Shown here piece after piece: positions 54,620 to 63,926 of a stretch of DNA of 64,000 nt. A model generated the notes under the pieces. It worked only from the letters and a program-made list of their open reading frames with translations. It was not told the DNA's origin and searched no databases. How positions within the stretch are numbered: the first letter of the stretch is position 1; each line of letters begins with the position of its first letter. The stretch comes from Carboxylicivirga sp. Lineage in GTDB: Bacteria; Bacteroidota; Bacteroidia; Bacteroidales; Marinilabiliaceae. A program made the position numbers and the translations under genes. The stretch is from NCBI GenBank assembly GCA_025210475.1, contig JAOARW010000063.1, positions 123,163 through 187,162 of the forward strand, given 5' to 3'.

Positions 54620-55383
54620 TTGCCCCTTTTTTTAAGCGTTCTTTTGTCGGCGGTGAGCTTTGCATAGTAATACTCAAAAAGAATTTGTGCACTTTCTTTA
54701 TCGTAATTGGCCCGATTAAACGGGCCATTAAGTTTCACTATTATTTTGTCAATCGACTTATTTAGCCACATACGCACAGCATCAGCTTTTACATTTTTAT
54801 TTTCAGCACGTTGAACAGCAATGGATAGGTTTTCAAAAATCTCACTCTTACTTTTTGGTTCCGATTTTTTAAACAGCTGTTTTAATTTGTGCTTTAAATA
54901 GTTTTTATCATAAAGCTTAATGTCTGTCTCATAAATAATTAATCGATAGACATAGGCCAGAAATAAGCGTATTTTAAATCTGTCATTAGCAAATAAACGA
55001 ATGATGTTATCAAGCAACTTAATTTCGTCATTAATAACCAGTTTCTCCATGGAAAGAGCTTCGGTTGTTTGACCAGGCTCAATTTCGTCAGTTGGCTTTT
55101 GCTTCCAGTATTTAATCTCTTTCCGGATGTGTTCGCAGCACATCTTATTTAATACTGCTATATAATAAGTACTGGCTTTTGCTTGCCCGTTATAGGCATT
55201 GTTAATTTGCTCGTGCTTTTGTAAAAACTTCTCAACAATACCCATTTGAATGTCTTCCTTTTCTTTTTCAGGAATTGTGCCTTTATTGACATAATGCTGT
55301 ACTACTTTTTGAGCCAAGTCCAGAATCTGATGATCAGAAAGTAGTTTAATACGCTTACTGTTTTTCTTATCTACTGCGAGCAT
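54616..55383 (-). CDS. Divergent sigma-70 family (ECF-like) sigma factor
   Basis: 255 residues, longer than a typical ECF factor (~190). Region 2 is recognisable: EKEKEDIQMGIVEKFLQKHE (the DxxQxxF-type helix), KASTYYIAVLNKMCCEHIRK (the core-binding and -10-recognition helix). A long linker (about 100-190) follows. A C-terminal HTH-like segment (NVKADAVRMWLNKSIDKIIV) stands where region 4 would be, but is weaker than usual. Translationally coupled with the zinc anti-sigma gene. Identification rests on region 2 plus the anti-sigma partner; promoter motif unknown. Confidence 0.7.
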   Translation of the reverse strand: MLAVDKKNSKRIKLLSDHQILDLAQKVVQHYVNKGTIPEKEKEDIQMGIVEKFLQKHEQINNAYNGQAKASTYYIAVLNKMCCEHIRKEIKYWKQKPTDEIEPGQTTEALSMEKLVINDEIKLLDNIIRLFANDRFKIRLFLAYVYRLIIYETDIKLYDKNYLKHKLKQLFKKSEPKSKSEIFENLSIAVQRAENKNVKADAVRMWLNKSIDKIIVKLNGPFNRANYDKESAQILFEYYYAKLTADKRTLKKRGK

Positions 55384-55545
55384 TTAGGTTTTATTGAGCG
55401 CCCAAAATTGTTAATAATTAATCTAAAATCAAACATATATAGGCGGGTAAATTAATCTTGGATAATTATTATGTCTCTGTTATGTAATCTTGTATATAAC
55501 AAAATGTTTAGCTGTTTGCTAAATATTATGGTGTTTGAAAACCAA

Positions 55546-55593
55546 AAGGATGCCCTTTAAACAGAATGGTACAATTCTGACTAGGACATCCTT
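55546..55593 (-). terminator. Candidate terminator of the 55.7-59.5 kb secreted-protein genes
   Basis: Arms AAGGATG (55593-55587 on the minus strand) and CATCCTT (55552-55546), with an inner CAGAAT/ATTCTG pair, then TTTTGGTTTTC. It lies about 110 nt after the stop of the TPR-like protein. The rest of the 55384-55701 gap (318 nt) is AT-rich; no promoter or other feature was convincing. Confidence 0.55.
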
Positions 55594-55701
55594 ACTAATA
55601 AAAGAAAATAAATAAAAATGAATAATTTATTACTTGCTTTGTGGTAATGTTATGATGACGTGATATTATCTATTTCTTTTAGCATTCTACTGACAATAGA
55701 A

Positions 55702-56628
55702 TTATAAATCAATGAATGTGGGCTCGTAACCTAAACTTTTAGCATAGTCAAGCAGTTTGTTATTTTGTTTCATGCGTACATTTGCATGAAAGTCGGTTTT
55801 GATCTTATAATATTCGGCTGCTTTTGGAAAGTTTCCAATCAGTTCGTAACTAATGGCGAGGGCATGCGCTAAATCCGGCGATGGTTGTTGCTGATAGAGC
55901 GAGTTAATAAGGTTAGCAGCATCAAGGTATTTGCGCTCTTTATAAAGTGTTTTTATCGAAGCATATTTAGTTTTTAAAGCCTTATCTTTAAACTTAACCT
56001 TAGGGAAGTTTAGTACAACTTTATCAGATGACTTAAGGTTGGTGTAAAACTTTATTTTACTCACAGCATATTTTGTAACATCTTGCTCCAGTTCATCAAG
56101 TGGTGTGAATTTTTTTCCTGGTGCTCTCAGGCTTTTTTTATGCCAAGAAAGGGTGTCCGTTTGTGAAGGCGATCCATCCTTGTAATCGAAGGTAAATACG
56201 ATGTCGAGATCAACCTTATTTTCAATGCTCGTTACGAAGTACGGTAGACGCTGTGTACCTATCTTTTCCTTATATACACTTTCTCCTTCAATGGCCTTGC
56301 AAGTGTAGTTATAGGTACCTGAAAGAATGATGTCAGCATCCGATTCATTTTCAAGGGGAAGAATCCAGGGTTGATTAATCCAGGGTTTTTTTTCGTCGAC
56401 AGACCAGTGTGACTTCTTAAGGTATTCTTCAACCGTTTCTTCGAGTGTTTTATTTTGCTGCGAACAAGTGTTTTTAAATGACTTAAGGTAATATTTCGTT
56501 TTAGTGAAATGCGTATTAGCAATTTTCTTTTCATCAAGGCTCACCTTATATACCTGAACACTTTGAGCATTAACCAGAAGTACACTAAAGCATGGAATTA
56601 TGAGGGCAAGCAATATTAATCGTTTCAT
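55702..56628 (-). CDS. Secreted protein with C-terminal TPR-like repeats
   Basis: 308 residues from the ATG at 56628 (a GTG one codon upstream is less likely). Signal peptide (MKRLILLALIIPCFSVLLVN-AQ). A beta-rich central region follows (about 25-200; ADIILSGTYNYTCKAIEGES, VDLDIVFTFDYKDGS), then two TPR-like helical pairs (about 210-290; KTKYASIKTLYKERKYLDAA, DLAHALAISYELIGNFPKAA, EYYKI). The overall pattern resembles Bacteroidota tetratricopeptide proteins such as DUF6340. Function unknown. Starts 24 nt after the 180-residue secreted protein gene; likely one operon. Confidence 0.7.
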   Translation of the reverse strand: MKRLILLALIIPCFSVLLVNAQSVQVYKVSLDEKKIANTHFTKTKYYLKSFKNTCSQQNKTLEETVEEYLKKSHWSVDEKKPWINQPWILPLENESDADIILSGTYNYTCKAIEGESVYKEKIGTQRLPYFVTSIENKVDLDIVFTFDYKDGSPSQTDTLSWHKKSLRAPGKKFTPLDELEQDVTKYAVSKIKFYTNLKSSDKVVLNFPKVKFKDKALKTKYASIKTLYKERKYLDAANLINSLYQQQPSPDLAHALAISYELIGNFPKAAEYYKIKTDFHANVRMKQNNKLLDYAKSLGYEPTFIDL

Positions 56629-56652
56629 CACTTAATATTATTTAAATAGTTG

Positions 56653-57195
56653 CTATTTGTTGTAAATTAGTTTCCACCTTGAAGCAAGGTCTTTTTTCTT
56701 TACGGCTATATAGTTTCCATCATTATCAATAGCCAGGTAACTGCCCCAGTTAATGTTGTAGGCGCCCTGCATATTCAAGAATATTACATAATTACCATCA
56801 ACAATGGGTACCCACAGGTATTGCGCTTTGAATTCGGACAAGAAACGACGACGGGCAAACATCATTTTGCCTTCTTCCTTATGTTCGCAAATCACCCATT
56901 TTTCCTTATCGGCACCAACAAGAGTATTGATGGCCATTGAACGATAATCAGAAGCATAGGTGACGCCTGCCTCGGCGGGAATGATACTGGAGAAGAAGCA
57001 AGTTGGCATTGATTTGCCAGGTTCGTATTTCACAGGCTCTTTGGCCAAAACAAATTGTGTGGCCTGATCAACCAATACAAAGTTTTGATATTTATTTAAT
57101 GCCTCTTTTTCTTTAGAAGTAACAACCGATGTTAATTGGGCAAAGCTTTGAAAACTAAGCCCTAGAAATAAAATTGCCAATAAGATAAATCGCAT
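56653..57195 (-). CDS. Small secreted protein of unknown function
   Basis: 180 residues with a signal peptide (MRFILLAILFLGLSFQSFA-Q). The rest is beta-rich with several Trp/Tyr residues in an apparent repeat: VGADKEKWVICEHKE, FKAQYLWVPIVDGNYVIFLN and NINWGSYLAIDNDGNYIAVK, which recall the W-x-x-I-x-x-G-x-Y pattern of ricin-like beta-trefoils. Identification is tentative. It lies between the 753-residue protein gene, from which it is separated by a strong hairpin, and the TPR-like gene. Confidence 0.65.
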   Translation of the reverse strand: MRFILLAILFLGLSFQSFAQLTSVVTSKEKEALNKYQNFVLVDQATQFVLAKEPVKYEPGKSMPTCFFSSIIPAEAGVTYASDYRSMAINTLVGADKEKWVICEHKEEGKMMFARRRFLSEFKAQYLWVPIVDGNYVIFLNMQGAYNINWGSYLAIDNDGNYIAVKKKDLASRWKLIYNK

Positions 57196-57216
57196 TGGTT
57201 CTATTTTTTTGAGTTA

Positions 57217-57258
57217 AAACAATGCCAGACTCCTTGTACCGGATATCTGGCATTGTTT
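57217..57258 (-). terminator. Strong hairpin between secreted-protein genes
   Basis: Perfect 13-bp stem AAACAATGCCAGA (57258-57246 on the minus strand) with TCTGGCATTGTTT (57229-57217), a 16-nt loop, followed by TTAAC and an A-rich stretch. It comes 24 nt after the stop of the 753-residue protein and 21 nt before the next start. Terminator or partial attenuator; only a short T run. Confidence 0.6.
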
Positions 57259-57282
57259 ATTTTGGTTATGATATTGCGTTGA

Positions 57283-59544
57283 TTAATATTTAAAAGTACG
57301 AGTGGCTTTGTATGGACCAATTTTCATACTTGTCCAGTTACCATTTGCATCATATTCAAATGAACAATCCCAGTTGGTATTCGCTTTGAAGCTAAAGCTA
57401 TCCTTTGAGACTGTAGGCTTAGGGCCATTCAAATCGACCAAATATTTGTTGACAAAAGCCATTCCTTTAGCTTTCTCTTCAATGGCCATTGAACCATTTA
57501 AATTAAACTCAAAATCTACTTTGGTTGGGTTGCCTTTGTCATCCTGACCATTATATTTTATACCACGAACCATAGGCTTGGCGGCTAACCACCTTTCACG
57601 TGTTTGCATCATATTGTCCATGTCGGTTTTAACATCGCCTTCCCATCTCCAGCTTGTCATAGCGCCTTCCTCGTTAATGTTTGCTTTAGTTGTAAATGAT
57701 GTTGTTGTGTGTACACGCTTTGGTACAATACCGGAAGCATCTAAGATTTCTTTGAAGAATGCATTGGCTTTGAAATATTTAGATTCACCGGTAAAGTAAA
57801 TATTACCATCTAAATCAACTTTTAGGCGCACTGATTCTTCTGATTCCTTATCTCCGAAAAAGCCGACTTTTTTGGTAATGTTTTCAGCTTTACCATAAGT
57901 ATTGGCCAAAATAGGATCGTGCACATAATTAAGGCTTGAGTAATAAGAATATGAAGAAGTAGCGGCTTGTGCCCACATACCCGCATCTGTTTCAAGGTGT
58001 GAGTATTTTCCGTTTCCGCTATATTTAGGCATAATGTCACGGGTAATTAATTTTTCTTTACTTCCGTCGGATAATAATGAAACTTGATCAGCCTGCAGCT
58101 CCTTAATGCGACGCTTAGAGTCATACTTAACACGATACTCGATTGGTTCCATGCCTTCTTTTTGTATAGTTGCGCGCATGTCTTTTGGTGCTCCTTTACA
58201 ATCTTGTAATGGGAAGAACTGGAATGGGAAATCAATTTCGAATAACTGACAAAGCAGGTCATTTACGGCATAGAAATCAACAAATCGTTTAAGATCGCGG
58301 TTAATGGTTACCATTAACTCAGGATAACGCTTGGCACCAGAAGGGTAGTAATTAACAAAATTATTGATGTTAAAATATTGTTCGTATTGTTTTATCTCAC
58401 GAGTGCCAATAAATGTCGATCCAACCTTTGCCTTCATGTCTTTTGACGTCATCGTACCTGCTAACACGGCATTCCAGCATTCCATTTTTTCGAGGGTTGT
58501 TTTTATTTCTTCGCCATATTGTTTATAGTATTGCGATGCTTTATCCGCATCTTCCAACCACGCGTAACAAACCGAAAGGTTATGCAATGCTACCCACTTT
58601 GTTTTTGCAGATGTTGATGGTAGTACCTTTTCCATCTCATCGGCGAAAGCCTTAACCTTTTCCTTTTCTTTACTGTTGAGTATTAAACCTTTTTTGCCTT
58701 CAAAAACAGCAAGGGTTGGTTTAATCATCTTTTTAGAAACCTTTGACTCTTTAACGACTCCTAACTTAATAGGCGCATTAAACTGACCAAACCCGTATCG
58801 TGCGAAAACGCCCGCTCTAACAGCATTGTAAGCTGCATTTGTTCCAATTCGATCCTGAATAGGCACTTCATCCTCTAAATTTCCCTCGCTTAAGTCTTTT
58901 GCTGTTTCAGTGGCTTGTTTTTCAAGACTTTTACCAATGCCTCCAAGAGTTGGAGCTTGTTGTGGTTTGTAATCTTTTGTTTTTTGAGTTCCTTGCAATA
59001 CTCCCAGGTTTTCTTCGAAAATCAAGTTACCACTATTATCAGTTACTTTGTAACGGCAATTTACATAGTAGGGTATGTCAAAATAACCTTCGCTGTCGGG
59101 AGAAGAAGGCATCGAAGCACTTGGACTTGGGTTTGGTTCATTAAGGATGAATATCTCAACATTAACGCTTTTTTTAGTGTTTACGTCCGTCATGATGTAA
59201 GCAGGAACAAAGCTCCAGCGGGCAAAACGTCCTTCTTCATCTTTGTAAGCATCCAACATTTTGTTAAAGTCCTCCATGGCATCCATGGCTTTGTTGGCAC
59301 CTGAAGCTACTGCATTTCCAAATGAGCCAAACTTAGCGCCCATTGCTGAGTTCTTCGCCTGTTTTGCTTCTTTTTTGGCCGTTTGAAGGGCTTGGTCGAC
59401 AGATACAAATACATTGGCATGAGCAAATTCAACACCTTTACTTGGTGCTTGAAAATAACTAATTGAGTTGGGCCCTTTAATACTTTGAGCCATTACAAGA
59501 AAAGCCAGACAGGCCATTCCCATTGTTAATAATACTCTCTTCAT
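57283..59544 (-). CDS. Large secreted protein of unknown function
   Basis: 753 residues with a signal peptide (MKRVLLTMGMACLAFLVMA-Q). No named domain recognised. Visible blocks: an Ala/Lys-rich helical segment (about 50-85; LQTAKKEAKQAKNSAMGAKF), a beta-rich region (about 95-190) including the Ser/Pro linker NPSPSASMPSSPDSEG, TPR-like helices around 310-355 (VALHNLSVCYAWLEDADKAS, QYYKQYG), and a C-terminal region with RHS-like or YD-like short beta motifs (TNWDCSFEYDANGNWTSMKI). Lies at the head of a minus-strand block; divergent from the CHAT gene across a 407-nt gap. Confidence 0.75.
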   Translation of the reverse strand: MKRVLLTMGMACLAFLVMAQSIKGPNSISYFQAPSKGVEFAHANVFVSVDQALQTAKKEAKQAKNSAMGAKFGSFGNAVASGANKAMDAMEDFNKMLDAYKDEEGRFARWSFVPAYIMTDVNTKKSVNVEIFILNEPNPSPSASMPSSPDSEGYFDIPYYVNCRYKVTDNSGNLIFEENLGVLQGTQKTKDYKPQQAPTLGGIGKSLEKQATETAKDLSEGNLEDEVPIQDRIGTNAAYNAVRAGVFARYGFGQFNAPIKLGVVKESKVSKKMIKPTLAVFEGKKGLILNSKEKEKVKAFADEMEKVLPSTSAKTKWVALHNLSVCYAWLEDADKASQYYKQYGEEIKTTLEKMECWNAVLAGTMTSKDMKAKVGSTFIGTREIKQYEQYFNINNFVNYYPSGAKRYPELMVTINRDLKRFVDFYAVNDLLCQLFEIDFPFQFFPLQDCKGAPKDMRATIQKEGMEPIEYRVKYDSKRRIKELQADQVSLLSDGSKEKLITRDIMPKYSGNGKYSHLETDAGMWAQAATSSYSYYSSLNYVHDPILANTYGKAENITKKVGFFGDKESEESVRLKVDLDGNIYFTGESKYFKANAFFKEILDASGIVPKRVHTTTSFTTKANINEEGAMTSWRWEGDVKTDMDNMMQTRERWLAAKPMVRGIKYNGQDDKGNPTKVDFEFNLNGSMAIEEKAKGMAFVNKYLVDLNGPKPTVSKDSFSFKANTNWDCSFEYDANGNWTSMKIGPYKATRTFKY

Positions 59545-59951
59545 TTTTTTTTATTTATTAAACTTTCATGTGTTGAGGAAGTAAATTTTGATTCCCTAAC
59601 TAAAGGGTTGCACATGATGATCAGTTTTGAAAAAAAGAATTTTAGCGAAATAAAGGAGCGAACGGCTTATGTATTGACAGACTGTGTGTAAGGAAGTGAA
59701 TTTTTTTTGTCTTTTATGAGTTAATGATGTTATTAATGTTGAAACTTTATATGATAAGCGAGTTGTTGGCGTCTGTGATTTCCACTAACCACACTTTTTT
59801 GTTGATTAAAACAGAGTAATATTGATTTTCTGAATTGTGATTCTTCTTAATTTCGCGGCTTTAAATGGTATAGGCTCTGGATTGTTGGGCGGGAATCGTT
59901 GGAGTATGCTATTAAAATACTGATAGGGAAAGTACTAAGTTATAATTTTTA
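59545..59951. other. Divergent intergenic region between the 753-residue protein and CHAT genes
   Basis: 407 nt, AT-rich. Both flanking genes start here, so it should carry two promoters. No exact TTTG-n19-TAnnTTTG pair was found on either strand, and no hairpin, RNA gene or repeat stands out. Confidence 0.4.
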
Positions 59952-62552
59952 ATGAACAAAAGGAATTCTATTGTTGGCATATGTTTCGGCGTGGCTTTGT
60001 TGTTAGGTATTTACTATTTGATGCCTCAAAAGATTGGTGAGAAAACAAAAATCAACTCAGAAAAACAGAAAGAAGTTTATCAGTTTATAAAAAGCTTTGT
60101 TTATGCCGAAATTGGTTATCCTGATTCGATTGATTGGCGATACAATGATCTTAATCCGAATTCGATTGACTATTTTCTGAAATTAAAGAAAGGAACTGAA
60201 CAATTAAATAAGAATGAAGCAAAGGAGGCCTGGGATAGTTGGTGGCCATGTATCGAAGATGATGAATTAGAAAACTACAAGGCTGAGACTTATTTTATTA
60301 TAGGAACTGCTTTGGGAGAACGGGATGGTTTTGCAAGTTTCCTTTTGTTGTCGAAAGCATTGAAAATTGCATCATCGGGAAAATACAGTAATAATGCCCT
60401 TGAATACGTTTGTTTAAAATCGATCATTCGATTGTGCGCATCTCAAGCTGAGGATGATAATGTAATACAAGAGGTCGATCAGATTGTTAAAAACATTAGT
60501 CAAAAAGCAGATTACATATTAAGACATAAATCACAGACCATAAAAGAACTTAGTCCTGAATCAAGTATATATCATATGGCAACAGAAGCTCTTTTTTGGC
60601 TTGGAGATGCAGCCTTAGGCGAAAAGTATATTGATCAACTGAATGCGCAAAAATCTCAATTTTTACATCCAGAATTGACAGATGCGTTTGTTAATATATC
60701 GCTTGGAGTGAAGTATTACATCGAACAGGAGTTGGATGATTCAATGGAGGCATTTAGTAAAGCAATCAATCAAATTGGAGATGAAAGATCATATTTAGAT
60801 TATAGTTTAGAGTTGCCTTATGCTTATATAGGTTGTATTTATGCTGACCAACATCGTTTCAAAAGAGCAATTAAGTATATGCAACACTCTATTAAAACAC
60901 TCCAAAATAGATATTATCAAAATATAGAAGATCCTTTAATATTTGTCGATACTAATTTAATGTATGGAGAGGAGAAAATTTACAATTTGATTATGTGTTA
61001 TTTAAGGCTTCAATATTTTTATAAGGGTGCAATAGAAGAAGGAGATTCTTCGATTGATCTTAATCATGTATTCGAACTTACTAAGTACACAAATGAGTTA
61101 ATCAAAGTTTGGTTTTTAAATGCTGCAGATGAAGAAACATTGTTACGAGCTACCAAGCTGATGAAGAAAAGTAACAGTAATGCCATAGATCTTTTATGGA
61201 CACATCAGCATCAATTTAGAAACGTAGCTGATAAGGTATATCGCTTGCAGACAGAAGCACAATCATTTTATCTTAATTACCTGATTGAGTTAAGAAAATT
61301 GGGAAAAAATAATGCTAATTATAATGTCATCCGTAGACTTACGTTGGATTTGGCTAAAGCTCGTCAATCCGATCAACAGTTTAGCGATGCCAACATCCAT
61401 AAACAACTAGCTTTATTAAGGTGTAAATCTGAATTATGGAGCACAAGTGCAAATGAGTTAAAGCATTTGCTTTATAAAGAAAAAGAGCCGGTACGCATTA
61501 CAAAAGAAAAGGCTGTTGTGAAGTATTTTATGTCTTTTAATGATTTATATGTGAGTTATTACACAGGTAACAGAAAAGGATGGAAAAAACTGCCGAAGGC
61601 CGATTATAAAAACATTGTAAATCAGTTAAAGCGAGCTGTTAAAAGTCAGACTCCTTCGGCGCAGCGTCTCCAGCAACTATATCAGCTGTTGATAAAACCA
61701 ATCGCACCAGAACTGAAGCAGGTAGAAGAGTTAACAATACTTAGTGATGAACAGTTAGAAGGTGTGCCATTTGAACTTTTAAAAGATGAGAATGGAGTTT
61801 ATCTGGTCAATCAATTTGCGATTAACTACTCTTATACTTCAAATCCTAATACTAATAATCAGTTGACTGATTTTAAGACATTTTTGGCTCTTGCCCCTGG
61901 CTTTGAAGAAGGAAACAATCAAGTAAAAACTAGTTTAACCAGAGACATCGTAGAAGAATATGCATTTATCAAACGATCGGGAGGTAATCGGTTCAAATTA
62001 GCCTCTATACCTTACTCTACAGATGAGGTGAATGCTATTGGACAAATGTTTAACAATCGATCTATTAAAAATGAAGTTTTGACGCGTAAAGACGCAACTA
62101 CCGAGAATTTTGTCAATCATATGTCAAAAGCTGAAATCATTCATATTGCTACCCATGGAATCAGTTGCGATAATTATAAAAGTGGTTTGTTTTTTACACA
62201 AAGTGATAGCGATGACGATGGCTTTTTAAGTTTCTATGAATTGTATGATCTTGATGTTAATGCTGATTTGGTTGTCTTGTCTGCGTGTAAATCGGGTATT
62301 GGCAAGGTAGTAGAAGGAGAGGGGGTAATGGCCTTGCCTCGTGGATTTATATATGCAGGTGCTTCCAATGTGATTGCCAGCTTATGGAAAGTTCATGATG
62401 AAAAAACAAAAGAACTAATGGTGGCATTCTATCAGCATTTGCTGAATGATAAGGTGAGTTATGCCAAGGCTTTGCAATTGGCCAAATTAGATTGTATTAA
62501 TAATGGTTTTTTGTACTTGGATTGGGCTGGTTTTGTATTAATTAGTAATTAG
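59952..62552 (+). CDS. Membrane-anchored TPR-CHAT protein (caspase-like peptidase)
   Basis: 866 residues. The N-terminal helix (about 7-24, SIVGICFGVALLLGIYYLM) is an anchor or uncleaved signal, positive inside, placing the rest in the periplasm. TPR-like helical repeats span about 60-500 (e.g. AYIGCIYADQHRFKRAIKYM). The CHAT domain covers about 560-866: catalytic His735 in IIHIATHGI and Cys779 in LVVLSACKSGIG, then GEGVMALPRGFIYAGASNVI and ASLWKVHDEKTKELMVAFYQ. Both catalytic residues are intact, so it should be an active cysteine peptidase. Divergent from the secreted-protein block and 4.6 kb from the sigma/rhomboid module. Confidence 0.92.
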   Translation: MNKRNSIVGICFGVALLLGIYYLMPQKIGEKTKINSEKQKEVYQFIKSFVYAEIGYPDSIDWRYNDLNPNSIDYFLKLKKGTEQLNKNEAKEAWDSWWPCIEDDELENYKAETYFIIGTALGERDGFASFLLLSKALKIASSGKYSNNALEYVCLKSIIRLCASQAEDDNVIQEVDQIVKNISQKADYILRHKSQTIKELSPESSIYHMATEALFWLGDAALGEKYIDQLNAQKSQFLHPELTDAFVNISLGVKYYIEQELDDSMEAFSKAINQIGDERSYLDYSLELPYAYIGCIYADQHRFKRAIKYMQHSIKTLQNRYYQNIEDPLIFVDTNLMYGEEKIYNLIMCYLRLQYFYKGAIEEGDSSIDLNHVFELTKYTNELIKVWFLNAADEETLLRATKLMKKSNSNAIDLLWTHQHQFRNVADKVYRLQTEAQSFYLNYLIELRKLGKNNANYNVIRRLTLDLAKARQSDQQFSDANIHKQLALLRCKSELWSTSANELKHLLYKEKEPVRITKEKAVVKYFMSFNDLYVSYYTGNRKGWKKLPKADYKNIVNQLKRAVKSQTPSAQRLQQLYQLLIKPIAPELKQVEELTILSDEQLEGVPFELLKDENGVYLVNQFAINYSYTSNPNTNNQLTDFKTFLALAPGFEEGNNQVKTSLTRDIVEEYAFIKRSGGNRFKLASIPYSTDEVNAIGQMFNNRSIKNEVLTRKDATTENFVNHMSKAEIIHIATHGISCDNYKSGLFFTQSDSDDDGFLSFYELYDLDVNADLVVLSACKSGIGKVVEGEGVMALPRGFIYAGASNVIASLWKVHDEKTKELMVAFYQHLLNDKVSYAKALQLAKLDCINNGFLYLDWAGFVLISN

Positions 62553-62620
62553 GATTTATTAGCAATTTTATTATATCGCTAATGAATTAACTATAGCATC
62601 TTTCAGATAAAAGTTGTTGT

Positions 62621-63115
62621 TTAAAAGAGATGTCCCATTTTCTGATTTTTTTCACGCTGATTGGCATATTTTCTTTGACGATCTAACTTTATTTCATTTT
62701 TTATATCCTTCTTGGTTTGAGAATTAAATAAATGAAGATTAACGGACGAAATATTAGTCGGCGAATTCGCTAAATGTATTTTTGAGGAATCAATTTCAGA
62801 TTGTGAGTCGTAATAATGCTGAAGCTTCGAAATATTTGTTCTGTATTCGTCAATGTTACCTTTAGTTGTATTAACTACATTAATAATCGAATCATTCTGT
62901 AAACATATAAATTGATAAATGGAATCATTTTGTTGATATACAAGTGCTATTTCTTCTGGGAAGGTTGATTCTGGTAAGATATTATACTTTATTCTTTCGG
63001 CCATATCAATGGTATCTCCAACAGCAGGGTGTAGACAGTAACTTTTATCTTGGGCTTTTACATTTGCACTTATAGTTAAAATCAACGATATAAAGTATAA
63101 TGGGAAGTATTTCAT
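62621..63115 (-). CDS. Small secreted protein of unknown function
   Basis: 164 residues. Signal peptide (MKYFPLYFISLILTISANVK-AQ). The mature part is hydrophilic, with a short helical section (about 85-110, GNIDEYRTNISKLQHYYDSQ) and a very basic C-terminal tail (KDIKNEIKLDRQRKYANQRE). No domain recognised. It lies 43 nt downstream of the barrel gene on the same strand, so the two may be co-transcribed. Convergent with the CHAT gene. Confidence 0.65.
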   Translation of the reverse strand: MKYFPLYFISLILTISANVKAQDKSYCLHPAVGDTIDMAERIKYNILPESTFPEEIALVYQQNDSIYQFICLQNDSIINVVNTTKGNIDEYRTNISKLQHYYDSQSEIDSSKIHLANSPTNISSVNLHLFNSQTKKDIKNEIKLDRQRKYANQREKNQKMGHLF

Positions 63116-63158
63116 AACATCTGAAATTTAAATAAAACAGTAATAGATAATTAGGTCT

Positions 63159-63812
63159 TTATTTCCGGCCGTTTAAAGTTGCATTAAAGACAATTCCTAT
63201 ATTATTGCTTTTTAGGTTTTCTTCGGCAATGTTACCTGTTTGATTATTACAATAGGTATGATGATAATAGAGCGCGCATCCAATGCCCCATTTTGGCGAT
63301 ACCCACCACTCTTTACCTGCTTTTAATTGTATACTGAAACCTTTATCAGTTGTAATGTCAATATCTTCATGCTCATTAGTCAATGTAAAACCACCAACTC
63401 CCATTGATGTTGATAGAAGAAAATTGTCAACAGTATAATAAGTCAGCCCAATGCCTATCATTCCTTCGCTTAAATTAATTTTATTATCAGTTTTGTAACT
63501 ATTAATTTGATAGTCATCACTGTCAATCTTGGGACCTGTTATTCCATGAGAGAGCAGAGTGGCGTGTAAAATCAGATTCTCAGATATAGTTCCTCCTATT
63601 TTTAAATCAAAGGAACCACCCAGTCCTGAGTATTTAGTATAACCGAAATTTTTAGAATCAACTTTAACACTACTTTGGTTAGCGCCTAATCCCATTGAAA
63701 GATAAAATCCACGGTGTTTGCGCCCCCTGAAAATTTTAGGTGTTGGAATGCTTTGAGCTGAAACATCATTAATAATAATGATTAAGGATATAATTGCCAG
63801 AATCTTTTTCAT
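63159..63812 (-). CDS. Outer-membrane beta-barrel protein (OMP_b-brl-like)
   Basis: 217 residues from the ATG at 63812, which gives a signal peptide (MKKILAIISLIIIINDVSA-QS); the longer frame adds 13 non-signal residues. Alternating amphipathic strands fit an eight-strand barrel: GFYLSMGLGANQSSVKVDSK, YSGLGGSFDLKIGGTISENL, IGIGLTYYTVDNFLLSTSMG, KAGKEWWVSPKWGIGCALYY and the last strand NIGIVFNATLNGRK. Typical small Bacteroidota outer-membrane protein of unknown role. First gene of a probable pair with the small secreted protein. Confidence 0.8.
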   Translation of the reverse strand: MKKILAIISLIIIINDVSAQSIPTPKIFRGRKHRGFYLSMGLGANQSSVKVDSKNFGYTKYSGLGGSFDLKIGGTISENLILHATLLSHGITGPKIDSDDYQINSYKTDNKINLSEGMIGIGLTYYTVDNFLLSTSMGVGGFTLTNEHEDIDITTDKGFSIQLKAGKEWWVSPKWGIGCALYYHHTYCNNQTGNIAEENLKSNNIGIVFNATLNGRK

Positions 63813-63926
63813 GTTAGTATGGTTAGCGTATTTTAAACTTTGAGTGTTCAAAATTAAAATTATTGTAACACCTCAGGTTCTATCATTACTAACGCATAGG
63901 TGTCAGTTGGCAGTCCAAAATAGCTT

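Noticed and set aside
62555..62583. Weak inverted repeat ATTAGC/GCTAAT after the CHAT gene as a terminator
   Set aside because: Only 6 bp, A/T-rich, with no T run; not distinguishable from chance.
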